Below are positions 15,510 to 24,099 of a stretch of DNA of 42,139 nt, one piece after another. The translations under genes were made by a program, and so were the position numbers. The stretch is from Hespellia sp. (GTDB lineage Bacteria > Bacillota > Clostridia > Lachnospirales > Lachnospiraceae). The stretch is from NCBI GenBank assembly GCA_022790755.1, contig JAAVXR010000004.1:1-42139 (forward strand), written 5' to 3'. How positions within the stretch are numbered: position 1 is the stretch's first letter; the number at the start of each line of letters is the position of its first letter. Below the pieces are notes generated by a model. The model was not told the DNA's origin. It saw only the letters and a program-made list of their open reading frames with translations, and did no database searches.

Positions 15510-15874
15510 AGGACTCGGGTGTCAAAAGGTGATTTCTCAGAGTGCACTTGGCAAATTGCACAAAATGTGTTCCGAATTTTAAATGCACAGGATCTTAGTG
15601 CTTCTTAATGTTCTGCCACTTCCCAGCAATTCGGCGGCACGGATGCCGGCGAAAGCCCGATCTGCGCCACGGACGGCGCATTGAGGGCGGTTGCGTCTCT
15701 TTTTCAATATTTTCATCAGAAAATTTTAGAAGCACTTAGATCCGTAGCCTGGAATAATGAGGAATACGTTCTGTGCATTTGCCTATACCTTAATTATCCG
15801 CGCGGAGCGCATGTATTACGGTGTGCCCTTTGGGTATAGCAATTAGAAAAAGTTGCTTTTGACGCCTAAATCCT
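15510..15874. repeat. Structured dispersed repeat, copy A
   Basis: A nested palindromic element. Outer 19-bp imperfect ends: AGGACTCGGGTGTCAAAAG (15510-15528) and its near complement at 15856-15874. Middle arms: GGCAAATTGCACA at 15550 with TGTGCATTTGCC ending at 15783. Inner arms: AGTGCTTCTTAATGTTCTG (15597-15615) with CAGAAAATTTTAGAAGCACT (15717-15736). Core hairpins: 15635-15648 (stem CGGCA/TGCCG, loop CGGA) and 15663-15680 (stem TGCGCC/GGCGCA, loop ACGGAC). Copy B at 19278-19544 is clearly homologous. No ORF is present. It could be a MITE-like element, a structured RNA, or both. Confidence 0.75.
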
Positions 15875-15876
15875 AC

Positions 15877-17838
15877 TTATAATACAATATCGTCAATCTT
15901 CTCAAACGTCTGCAGAGAAAATGACTCCACAGCATTGCCTTCCACAAGATACAGCGTGTCTTCGGCATAGAGCCCCCTGAGATTGTATACATAATTGCTG
16001 AGTTCTTTCTCTAACAGACAGGTAAATCCTGTGTCCGGCTCATACTGATACAGATAATAATGCATTCGATCTCCATACGCCGAAAAGCCAATCAGATTAC
16101 GCTCTGGATCGATCAACGCCATTTTATAATCGTACGCAATCTCTGTCGAGTAGATAGCCTTCAGTACTTCTTTCTCGATCTCCGACACATCCGTTGGATC
16201 TGAAATATCAAACATGGACAATTTGACTCCATTTGTGTTCCCCTCCATATCTGCATTCATACCGATTCCGAGCAATCTTCCCTTACCGTATGGATGCAGA
16301 TATTCTGAGAATCCTGGTATCTTCAATTTCCCCAGAATACGAGGCTTCCTGGGATTTGACAAATCTACAGAAAAGAGCGGGTCCACCTGTTCATATGTAA
16401 CAAAATATCCAATATCCCCCATAAATCTTGCAGAATACACGTTCTCGTCTGGCGCTAGTTTTTCAATTTTACCAACTACCTCAAACTTCTCATCCAAAAT
16501 ATACAGCGCATTTGTGGATACTTCCACCTCTTCTTCCGCATCCGACCAGAACTGGAACATATTTCTGTGATCTGTTTGCATGACTGGGTCCACCGTTGTT
16601 ACAACTCTGAGATTCCCGGCATATTCATCAATACAGAAAGAATCTTTGATCGTTCCCCATATTTTCGTTTGTGCGACTCCTTTTAAAGTTCCATTCTCAT
16701 AGCGAATTTTTCGAATAGAAGTCTGACTGTAGTTTTCATCGGTATTCCATAACCTTTCATAGATGTATATATGTTCTGAACCGACATAACAATTTCCACC
16801 AGATGACAAAATCGCTTTACTGTCTATTGTCTGGGACGGTTCCTCCATGGAAAAAGAAGTGACAACCTTAAATCGGCTTCCCCGGACTTCCTGGGGCAGA
16901 TAAATGGAATCGCTTTTTACCAATTCTCCCTGCACACTTGGAATGTAATCATTTCTATAGCGCTTTTCTGCATTCCAGGAAACATAATAATTGCTAAACA
17001 AATAAAAATATCCATCACTTAATCTTACAGAATCATAGACCCCGCTCTGGATAATCTCGCCTAAGCTCTCTGGTTTTTCTGGGTTGCTGACGTCAAACGT
17101 TTTCGCTACCGTCAACTCCTGGTAATCATTTCCTCCATCGTATCCTTCTGTCTGTTTCTCTTTCTGTTCCATACGATTGTAGAATACAACCATTTTCTGA
17201 TCCTTGACATACAACTCTCTGAGCTCTTCTCCCGACTCCAACATAATGCATCCGGCTTCTTTCATCTGCGGATCACGGATATCTACAATTCGAATACGAT
17301 CACCATCCGATATGTACAAATAATTTCCATCGGTTTTTACGATATCCGCCTCGCCAACCTCTTCCGTCCGAACATTCGTACCGGAATACATTTTCTGTGA
17401 AACGGAACCACTCGAAGAGGTGGCCATATCTGCATCAACTGTCGATTCTGATGAAACTGCAGCATCCGCCGCTACCTCCTGGGTAGCGTAAGACTTCACG
17501 TTACTGTTCGAGCTCTCTTCCCACAATGCCTCAAGATACTCATAGATTTCACCATAGCTTCCGGCAGTCTGCAATTCCTGTTCTGCGGTCTGCTCCGTCA
17601 ACTTTGCTGTTCCTTCCTGCCCACCTTCATCAGTTCCGGTAATATTCAACGAATTCCTGTAATCCTCTTCTCCACTCCAGCTCCACACTCCATACACCGC
17701 CGCGCCGATCAGCGCTGTCACACCTGTCATTAGCGCTATATATTTTACAAAACGAGCGATTTTTCGTCTCCTTCTCTCTCCCGGTGATAACGGCTCTGTT
17801 GTATGTTTTGAATGGTTCGGTCTATCCTGTTGATACAT
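15877..17838 (-). CDS. Membrane-anchored beta-propeller domain protein
   Basis: 653 residues. A basic N-terminus (ERRRRKIARFV) precedes one transmembrane helix (YIALMTGVTALIGAAVYGVW, about residues 34-53). The rest is outside the cell: a Ser/Thr/Glu-rich linker to about residue 140, then TNVRTEEVGEADIVKTDGNYL, which opens the C-terminal beta-propeller seen in the COG4880/Beta_propel family. Blades recur as DYVYLF-like strands (GYFYLFSNYYVSW, GNLRVVTTV, IGYFVTYEQVDPLFSVDLSN, RNLIGFSAYGD). The family is distantly related to WD40 propellers; its ligand is unknown. The start has GGAGAGGAGCGTGTAAC. A promoter lies at 17955-17983, so it is a single-gene unit with a leader of about 110 nt. Confidence 0.85.
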   Translation of the reverse strand: MYQQDRPNHSKHTTEPLSPGERRRRKIARFVKYIALMTGVTALIGAAVYGVWSWSGEEDYRNSLNITGTDEGGQEGTAKLTEQTAEQELQTAGSYGEIYEYLEALWEESSNSNVKSYATQEVAADAAVSSESTVDADMATSSSGSVSQKMYSGTNVRTEEVGEADIVKTDGNYLYISDGDRIRIVDIRDPQMKEAGCIMLESGEELRELYVKDQKMVVFYNRMEQKEKQTEGYDGGNDYQELTVAKTFDVSNPEKPESLGEIIQSGVYDSVRLSDGYFYLFSNYYVSWNAEKRYRNDYIPSVQGELVKSDSIYLPQEVRGSRFKVVTSFSMEEPSQTIDSKAILSSGGNCYVGSEHIYIYERLWNTDENYSQTSIRKIRYENGTLKGVAQTKIWGTIKDSFCIDEYAGNLRVVTTVDPVMQTDHRNMFQFWSDAEEEVEVSTNALYILDEKFEVVGKIEKLAPDENVYSARFMGDIGYFVTYEQVDPLFSVDLSNPRKPRILGKLKIPGFSEYLHPYGKGRLLGIGMNADMEGNTNGVKLSMFDISDPTDVSEIEKEVLKAIYSTEIAYDYKMALIDPERNLIGFSAYGDRMHYYLYQYEPDTGFTCLLEKELSNYVYNLRGLYAEDTLYLVEGNAVESFSLQTFEKIDDIVL

Positions 17839-17954
17839 GTTACACGCTCCTCTCCTGGAAGCAAACTTTCTTCCATCTTTTTATGAAAATCCGCCACCGC
17901 ATAGGTGGTATGTATTCTGGGATTCCTAGTACCCCCACAATACTTTTATATTTC

Positions 17955-17983
17955 TATATATAATAAGAGTGTCCATTTGTCAA
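17955..17983 (-). promoter_or_regulatory. Promoter of the beta-propeller gene
   Basis: On the minus strand TTGACA (17978-17983), 17 bp, TATATA (17955-17960). About 117 bp upstream of the ATG at 17838. The leader between them shows no recognised riboswitch. Confidence 0.65.
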
Positions 17984-18114
17984 AATTGTTGCATATTATT
18001 TATTACACTTTTATCTTTACACAGAAGTTCCAGATTGTCAAAACCATTTCGTATCTTTATACCGCATTTGATACCCCTGAGCACCTCCCGCCTGCCAGCG
18101 GCTATTCCCGCCAT

Positions 18115-18149
18115 ACAAAAAGAGACAAAGAAAAATGCTTTCTTTGTCT
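18115..18149 (-). terminator. Terminator at the end of the left catabolic operon
   Basis: AGACAAAGAAA (18123-18133) pairs with TTTCTTTGTCT (18139-18149). In the minus direction CTTTTTG follows. It lies 52 bp after the stop of the 3-hydroxyisobutyrate-dehydrogenase-like gene and ends the long operon. Confidence 0.75.
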
Positions 18150-18200
18150 GCTTTTATCATTCAAGGGCAATACCCTGTCTATTCAATTCGCGGATAAGGT

Positions 18201-19172
18201 TTATTCCTCAACCTTTAAACCCATCAGTTTCACGCCGGTCCAGTCCTCAAACATTTTCACTACACAACTGAAATCTACCCCGCCGTTACCAGAAGAAGAC
18301 TGAATATCAAACATCTGATACGATGTATTTCCGTAAAAACTGGGCACCTTCGTCTCTTTTGCCAGCGCCGTGTACAGTCCAATATCTTTCATCATCAAAT
18401 CCACCGGCATGTTCATCCCTTTTCCGGTAAAAATCAGGCTGGGGAACTTATAGGTTGTCGCATTGGAGGAACCACCGCCGGAGCCGATAACCTGTGCTGC
18501 TACTTCCGGGTCAATTCCGGCCTTTGCCGCTACTGTCAGCGCTTCCGTAGATGCCAGCAGACAGGTACAGGACAAATAATTATTGATACATTTCAGCGCG
18601 TCCCCCGCTCCGCTTGGTCCCACATAATTCACCTTTTTAGGATCCCCAATCGTCTCCAGGATATGCCGGCATTTCTCAAACACTTCTCTCTTTCCGCCGA
18701 CCATCACCGTCAACGTCTGATTGGTCGCGCCGGCCTGACCGCCACTGATCGGAGCATCGATCAATTCGATCCCTTTTTCCTCACACTCTATCGCAAGTTT
18801 TTTGGTACTGGTTGCATCTGCGCTCGTCAAATCAATCACCACCGTGCCCGGTCGTGCGTTCGCAAGAATGCCTTCTTCCCCATACATATTCATTTCCACC
18901 TGCTTTGTGGTCGGCATACTGATCATGATATAATCACTTTTCGCAAAAAGTTCCGCTGAATTTGCCGCGCCCTGACAGCCATTATTTAGCATCTCGTCAT
19001 AAAGTGCCGTCTTCGCCGCTTCGTCCGGCGCCAGCGGAATAAAACTGCAGCTCTGATCAATCTCTCTCCGATACGTCGGCAATACCATAGAAAACCCGCT
19101 CTTATAAAGTCCATAACACATAGCAAATCCCATCGTTCCAAGACCAATAAATCCTATTTTCTCTTTACTCAT
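18201..19172 (-). CDS. 3-hydroxyisobutyrate dehydrogenase-like (beta-hydroxyacid) dehydrogenase
   Basis: 323 residues from the ATG at 19172, which has AAAGGAGATAAA upstream (the in-frame ATG at 19187 contains that site). Rossmann motif IGFIGLGTMGFAM at residues about 5-17; substrate loop DAPISGGQAGA near 135; catalytic lysine in GPSGAGDALKCINNYL near 185. These enzymes use NAD(P) to interconvert short beta-hydroxyacids and semialdehydes, such as 3-hydroxyisobutyrate, tartronate or 2-hydroxymethylglutarate. It is the last gene of the minus-strand sigma-54 operon and is separated from the MaoC gene by 377 bp containing repeat copy B, so read-through there is an open question. The true substrate is unknown. 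Confidence 0.85.
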   Translation of the reverse strand: MSKEKIGFIGLGTMGFAMCYGLYKSGFSMVLPTYRREIDQSCSFIPLAPDEAAKTALYDEMLNNGCQGAANSAELFAKSDYIMISMPTTKQVEMNMYGEEGILANARPGTVVIDLTSADATSTKKLAIECEEKGIELIDAPISGGQAGATNQTLTVMVGGKREVFEKCRHILETIGDPKKVNYVGPSGAGDALKCINNYLSCTCLLASTEALTVAAKAGIDPEVAAQVIGSGGGSSNATTYKFPSLIFTGKGMNMPVDLMMKDIGLYTALAKETKVPSFYGNTSYQMFDIQSSSGNGGVDFSCVVKMFEDWTGVKLMGLKVEE

Positions 19173-19277
19173 TTTATCTCCTTTCATTACTGTTCGCAGT
19201 TAGATGTTCGCAGAACCAATAAACTTGCTGAATATTCTCACAACTTAGAGTTCCACAATCGTCTATCTATGATCTAG

Positions 19278-19544
19278 GTATCAGAATGTGTTTTTTCAGA
19301 GTTCCTCCGGCAAATTGCACACCATGTGTTCAGAGTTGCGACTGCGGCAAATCTTAGCGCTTCTTAATGTTCTGCCTACTCTCAGCAATTCGGCGGCAAG
19401 GATGCCGACGAAAGCCCGATCTGCGCCATGGACGGCGCATTGAGGGCGGTTGCGTCCCTCTCTCAGCAATTTCCATCAGAACATTTTAGAAGCACTTAGA
19501 TTTGAAGCCCGGAGCAACGAGGAATACATGGTGTGCAATTTGCC
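19278..19544. repeat. Structured dispersed repeat, copy B
   Basis: Homologous to 15520-15783. Here the middle arms are perfect: GGCAAATTGCACACCATGT (from 19309) against its complement ending at 19544. The inner arms and both core hairpins are kept (19394-19407, loop AGGA; 19422-19439, loop ATGGAC). Over the core of about 70 bases only three differ from copy A. Two of these fall at the same place in each loop, the N of ANGGA. It fills the gap between the MaoC and dehydrogenase genes. Confidence 0.75.
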
Positions 19545-19549
19545 GCCAC

Positions 19550-20455
19550 CTACTCGTATTCAAATAACCCATTCCCCAACAAAGGCCGACCTTCCGAATC
19601 GGTAAGGGTGAAACAAATTTTGCCTTCTTCTAATTTCCATCCCTTAAATGTTACATCCCGTCCCGGGAAACAGACGCTGCGCATTTGTGCATAGATATGC
19701 CTTACACGTTCCGGCTGATAGGGGATCACTGCCTGTATCGCCATCCGCGTGGCAAAACCATAGGTACAGAGTCCTTGCAGAAACGGCATTTCATAGTTAT
19801 AATGCTCCGCCACTTCCGGATCTACATGTACTTCATACGTGTCTCCCGACAATCTATAAATGCATGCAAGATTGTCCGCCATATACTCTGTCACTACGTA
19901 ATCTGGCTCCCTGTCCGGATACGCGATTTTGCGGGAATCAAACTTTTCCCCACCAAATCCGCCGAACGCTGCATGATAATGATAACTATGCAGCGTGCTT
20001 ACATGCCGACCTGCCAGATCGTAGACTTCCATCGCGCAATCGGCCACCACTCCTTTTCCTTCGCCTCGGTCGTAGACCGCATTCAGCCGATCTTCTGTGA
20101 GAAATGTCCCCTGATAGGCATCGATCGGCCCGTGCAGCTCCAGTTCCATCGCCATATGCAGACGATTTGGCATATGACCCAATTTTTCTTCTATATAATA
20201 GCTTACCAATTCATTTGGGCCATAAGGCACATGCCGAATCGGTTCCATATTGACGGTGTTGATATACGGCAACAAACTAAAGGTTGGAAGCGCCTTCATA
20301 CCGTCTTTATATTTTTCATAGAAATATGGAAGATCATATTTTCCAGCTCCTACGCCGAGGGCGTACAGAGAAACATCTCGCCAGGTATATTTCATCGTAC
20401 GCGGTCCGCATCCCTGTCCGATCAACGGATCAAATAAACTCTTATCCACTGTCAT
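19550..20455 (-). CDS. MaoC-like (R)-specific enoyl-CoA hydratase
   Basis: 301 residues, the length of a two-hot-dog hydratase-2 unit. The N-terminal pseudo-domain has YALGVGAGKYDLPYFYEKY and ALPTFSLLPY. The C-terminal catalytic segment is YRLSGDTYEVHVDPEVAEH followed by FLQGLCTYGFATR. Canonical hydratase 2 has GDxNPLHxDP and LHGLCTYG; here Asp and His of the dyad are kept, but Asn-Pro is Tyr-Glu and the second His is Gln, so substrate or activity may differ. It should hydrate 2-enoyl-CoA or dehydrate (3R)-hydroxyacyl-CoA in the cytosol. AAAGGAATAGG precedes the ATG. It is 62 bp downstream of a CoA-transferase in the sigma-54 operon, which fits a CoA-thioester pathway. Confidence 0.8.
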   Translation of the reverse strand: MTVDKSLFDPLIGQGCGPRTMKYTWRDVSLYALGVGAGKYDLPYFYEKYKDGMKALPTFSLLPYINTVNMEPIRHVPYGPNELVSYYIEEKLGHMPNRLHMAMELELHGPIDAYQGTFLTEDRLNAVYDRGEGKGVVADCAMEVYDLAGRHVSTLHSYHYHAAFGGFGGEKFDSRKIAYPDREPDYVVTEYMADNLACIYRLSGDTYEVHVDPEVAEHYNYEMPFLQGLCTYGFATRMAIQAVIPYQPERVRHIYAQMRSVCFPGRDVTFKGWKLEEGKICFTLTDSEGRPLLGNGLFEYE

Positions 20456-20517
20456 CCTATTCCTTTCTGATTTTTCATTTTATAAAATAATTGTTTCTTG
20501 CAGCACATTTCAACAGA

Positions 20518-21738
20518 TTATCCTCTGTGATACATTGCCTTCGTCTTCTCTGCAACCTGCTCCAGCACTGGATCCATAATCCGGTGCACCGTCTCTTCGT
20601 CCGCGATCTCAGAAAGCACCTCGACTGTGTTACTTCCAAGCGGCATCGTCGCATATTCGTTTTCTTTCTCCATACCACTCATCAAAATTGGATTCCCCGG
20701 CACTTGAAAGGAAGTCCCATCCGGATACACCGCATGGACAAACGATTTCCGGAACTCAACCTGCGGATGATTGACAACCGCCTCATAATTATTGATTCTA
20801 CCGTATACAAGTTTTCGGGACTGCATACGCTCTACCACTTCCGCACTGTCCAGCTCCGCAAATACCCGATTTACCTCTGCCTCCATCTCCAGATAGTGCT
20901 CCGCACGCAGCGACATGGATGTAAAATGTGGATTCTCCAACCATTGCGGCTGCTCAAATACTTTGGCAAACGCTTTGAATTGTGCGTCCGTTGACACGTT
21001 CATCATTACCGGAACCCCATCCTTACACATGAAATCTCCAATCGGGCTGGCTGCCGGATAACGGTTGCCATTTGGTTTCGGCAGAACTTTATTTTCCAGA
21101 TATGTACTCAGCCGGTTTTCCTGAAGCAATAAAAGCGCATCCATCATTGACGCGTCCACTCTGCGCCCGTGTCCGGTTCTCTGTGCATCTATGATACCGG
21201 TCAGGGTTCCAATACATCCCATCAATCCCCCACAATAATCGGCAATCGAGGCTCCGCAAATCATCGGATTGCCGCCGGCTTCTCCGGTCAGCGTCATAAC
21301 GCCCGACTCCGCCTGAACAGTTGTATCATAAGCCGCACGATTGGCGAACGGTCCTTCCTGCCCATAACCGGAGATGGAAGTATAGACGATACGCGGATTT
21401 ATTTTTTCCAGTACCTCATATGTAATACCAAATTTCTCCATAGTTCCCGGTTTAAAGTTTTCCACAACCGCATCTGCAGTCTTTACCAATTCCAAAAACA
21501 AATTTTTCTGTTCTTCATCCTTCATATTAATTACAACAGATTTTTTCCCGCGATTTCTTGTCGCATAATGCGTACTGCCCTCACTCACCATAACTTTGCC
21601 ATATCTGGTTGCGTCCCCTGCCGGCGGATTTTCCAACTTAATCACTTCCGCTCCAAAGTCGCTCAAAAGAAGCGTACAAACTGGCCCTGAAAAAAACTGT
21701 GTAAAATCTAATACTCGTATTCCTTCTAATGGTTTCAT
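20518..21738 (-). CDS. Class III CoA-transferase (CaiB/BaiF family), left operon
   Basis: 406 residues, the usual length. It begins PLEGIRVLDFTQFFSGPVCTLLLSDFGAEVIKLE, the family N-terminus. The catalytic Asp lies in RAAYDTTVQAESGVM (near residue 165), and GRRVDASMMDALL is the conserved later helix. Such enzymes move CoA from one carboxylate to another and start anaerobic breakdown of acids such as carnitine, oxalate, bile acids or aryl-lactates. AAGGAGACGAATAT precedes the ATG. It lies 18 bp after the DUF6282 gene in the minus-strand operon. A second CoA-transferase heads the divergent operon, so each arm of the cluster has its own activating enzyme. The substrate is not deducible. Confidence 0.9.
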   Translation of the reverse strand: MKPLEGIRVLDFTQFFSGPVCTLLLSDFGAEVIKLENPPAGDATRYGKVMVSEGSTHYATRNRGKKSVVINMKDEEQKNLFLELVKTADAVVENFKPGTMEKFGITYEVLEKINPRIVYTSISGYGQEGPFANRAAYDTTVQAESGVMTLTGEAGGNPMICGASIADYCGGLMGCIGTLTGIIDAQRTGHGRRVDASMMDALLLLQENRLSTYLENKVLPKPNGNRYPAASPIGDFMCKDGVPVMMNVSTDAQFKAFAKVFEQPQWLENPHFTSMSLRAEHYLEMEAEVNRVFAELDSAEVVERMQSRKLVYGRINNYEAVVNHPQVEFRKSFVHAVYPDGTSFQVPGNPILMSGMEKENEYATMPLGSNTVEVLSEIADEETVHRIMDPVLEQVAEKTKAMYHRG

Positions 21739-21756
21739 ATATTCGTCTCCTTATTT

Positions 21757-22644
21757 CTACATTTCCAACCCCAACAGCTTTGCTGGATTCTTCTTCACCA
21801 TCCATTCCACTTCTTCCTCGGTACAACCGAACTGCAGCATTGTCCCAATGAAGAAACGCATCCCTTCCGCTGGCGTCGGGTCCATGCACTGCGCCAAATC
21901 GGTACTCATAATCATATGTTCTGCGCCGAGTTCTCGCACCAGATCCACATAATCTGCCGGATCCATAGAACCCAGCCTCGGCATCAGATTACCGAAAACC
22001 AGCTCCGTGTACGCCCCTATATCCGACAATCGCCGGATTTCCTCTTTGGTAAACAGTCCCCAGGAATCAGACAACGGATGCGTATTGACCATCTTTGTGA
22101 TCCCCTTTTGAACCGCCGCCGTAAACAAAGCTTCTGTCTCCAAATAAGACATATGCCCTTTGCAGACCACCATGTCATATTGTTTTGCTATATCCAGCAC
22201 ATCAAGCGCCTCTTTTTTTAATTTTCCCATCTCGTCCAGAATCACGATTCCACCATCCTGTCCGATTCCCTTACGACAATGTCTGGCGTCAAATGCCGGG
22301 AACCATACCACCTTACATCCCAACTTTGCATGATTCTCAACGGTCTGCGCTGCATACTCCAATCCGCCTGTTGTGCTATAACCGATCGTCACACTGCCGA
22401 ATACTTTTGTATGTTCCATCATTTGATTCACAAGCAGCGCTTCTGTCGTAGTCGGATAATAAAAGCTTTTTACTACCGTCGCGCGCATCCCGCCTGCTTC
22501 CGCGGCTTGCGCAATTTCCCGCGTATTCATCCGCCGGTCCCATGCCGGGTCTGGTGCACAGTGTACATGCATATCGATACTACCTTCATACAATTTATCA
22601 ATCTGTTCCTTTTTCAGTGTCATAGACGCTTGATATCGTGACAT
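21757..22644 (-). CDS. DUF6282 family metal-dependent hydrolase-like protein
   Basis: 295 residues with an amidohydrolase-like metal site. DMHVHCAPDPAWDRR (about residues 24-38) supplies an HxH pair, KGHMSYLET and NTHPLSDSWG give further His ligands, and MSTDLAQ holds a likely metal-binding Asp. WFPAFDARHCRKG is a family-typical segment. The fold is expected to be a TIM barrel. The reaction is not established for the family; it might hydrolyse a C-N or ester bond, or act as a decarboxylase-like enzyme as some amidohydrolases do. AGGCAGGAAGAGCAC precedes the ATG. It sits between the SLC13-type carrier and the CoA-transferase, suggesting action on the imported substrate before CoA activation. 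Confidence 0.7.
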   Translation of the reverse strand: MSRYQASMTLKKEQIDKLYEGSIDMHVHCAPDPAWDRRMNTREIAQAAEAGGMRATVVKSFYYPTTTEALLVNQMMEHTKVFGSVTIGYSTTGGLEYAAQTVENHAKLGCKVVWFPAFDARHCRKGIGQDGGIVILDEMGKLKKEALDVLDIAKQYDMVVCKGHMSYLETEALFTAAVQKGITKMVNTHPLSDSWGLFTKEEIRRLSDIGAYTELVFGNLMPRLGSMDPADYVDLVRELGAEHMIMSTDLAQCMDPTPAEGMRFFIGTMLQFGCTEEEVEWMVKKNPAKLLGLEM

Positions 22645-22695
22645 GTGCTCTTCCTGCCTTTCTTCTCTAAAACTACCCTGTTCCTTTATTACGTT

Positions 22696-23973
22696 CTACA
22701 TATAATATACAAAATAAAATGCCAAAGCCGTAACGATTACAGCCAAAAGATTTACGACTCCTCCGATTCTCAGGTAATCCTTAAATCGGTAGCCGGCTGC
22801 CGTCGTCATTGTAATACAGGCCGTACAGATCGGGGTGGCAAGCGACAGATTCACTCCCACTCCACAAGCCAATACCAACGGAAGCGGATAATATCCCATC
22901 TCGTTGGCGATCGCCAGGCCAATCGGCGCGATAATCGTAACGCTCGCATTGTTCGACATAAAATTGGAAAGAACCGTACTTAAAACCAGAATTACCAGAC
23001 AAAAAGTAAATTCATTCTGCACAAACGGTCCACAGACACGAATCATCGCGTCCGCAATCATTTTACCGGCACCACTGACTTCCACGCCTTTTGCAAACCC
23101 AATGGTTCCGGAAATCACGAACACCGTCTCCCAGCTGATCCCAGTATACGCCTGTTTCGTCGAAATACATCCGCTGATCAATACTGCCGCCGCGCCGGCA
23201 AATGCAACCGCCGCCAAGTCCAGACCGGATACAAAACCGACCACGCACAATACCATAACCAGAATGACAAAAAATGCTTTCCATGTTGCCGGAGATTTTA
23301 AAGTATGAGATTCCTCTTGCACCAGATTTTCCGTACTCGTTTCTTCAAAGTCAAAACATTTCTCCTGCAATTTCTCTCCAATCAGCAGATAAAAGAAAAA
23401 TGCTGCCAGCACTGCCGGAATTGCAACTGCCGCCGGAGTAAAAAATGATAACGCTTTTCCATAATAAGATTCTTCCAACAGATTTGAGGCATTAATCATG
23501 GATGTGGAACCAACTACCGAAAGATTTCCTCCCAGTACAGCGCCAATTGCCAACGGCATCAGCGTATATTTCTTTTTTAGCTTTCCTCCGGTACGATATG
23601 CCAACGCATCCAGAATCGGCATAAAAATAGCAACTACCGCCAACCCATTTAAAAACGCGGACAAAAGAGAGCCTACCATAAAAATAATAGCAGTAAACAA
23701 AGGGAGCGGAACCCTGGCAATCTTCATCAGCAGATCTCCCAGCTTATCCACCAGTCCCGACGTTAAAAATGCCTCCCCTATGATTGTAATTCCAACCAGC
23801 AATAATGTCGCTGTCGAGGAAAAGCCTGAGAAAGCTTCCGCCGGAGTTAGTATTTTAAAGAACACCATCGCAATCATCGCCAGTATTGTTGTCAGGGACA
23901 ACGGCAATTTCTCTGTAGCATACAGGAAAATCACTGCTATCACGATGACAATTGTAATCGTACTCTGCGCCAT
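22696..23973 (-). CDS. SLC13/DASS-type anion permease
   Basis: 425 residues with about 11 hydrophobic helices. Two internal half-repeats each carry a re-entrant motif: GGNLSVVGSTSMINASNLL (near 150) and SNFMSNNASVTIIAPIG (near 355), the positions of the SNT motifs that bind carboxylate and Na+ in DASS carriers. A soluble loop (about 215-240) separates the halves. It probably imports a di- or monocarboxylate using a cation gradient. AAAGGGGGCGAACGAAAA precedes the ATG. Its stop is 51 bp before the DUF6282 start. It is one of two unrelated carriers in the operon, the other being an OFA-type MFS protein, which may import different substrates or exchange substrate for product. Confidence 0.8.
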   Translation of the reverse strand: MAQSTITIVIVIAVIFLYATEKLPLSLTTILAMIAMVFFKILTPAEAFSGFSSTATLLLVGITIIGEAFLTSGLVDKLGDLLMKIARVPLPLFTAIIFMVGSLLSAFLNGLAVVAIFMPILDALAYRTGGKLKKKYTLMPLAIGAVLGGNLSVVGSTSMINASNLLEESYYGKALSFFTPAAVAIPAVLAAFFFYLLIGEKLQEKCFDFEETSTENLVQEESHTLKSPATWKAFFVILVMVLCVVGFVSGLDLAAVAFAGAAAVLISGCISTKQAYTGISWETVFVISGTIGFAKGVEVSGAGKMIADAMIRVCGPFVQNEFTFCLVILVLSTVLSNFMSNNASVTIIAPIGLAIANEMGYYPLPLVLACGVGVNLSLATPICTACITMTTAAGYRFKDYLRIGGVVNLLAVIVTALAFYFVYYM

Positions 23974-24099
23974 TTTTCGTTCGCCCCCTTTATATTTTTT
24001 TCGTATGTTTGCTTATTTCCTCTCCCCGCAGGGTTTCTCACTACTGGATATGTTCTCCCATATGAATGTTTCGATATATAGAAACAGCACATCAGAGCC

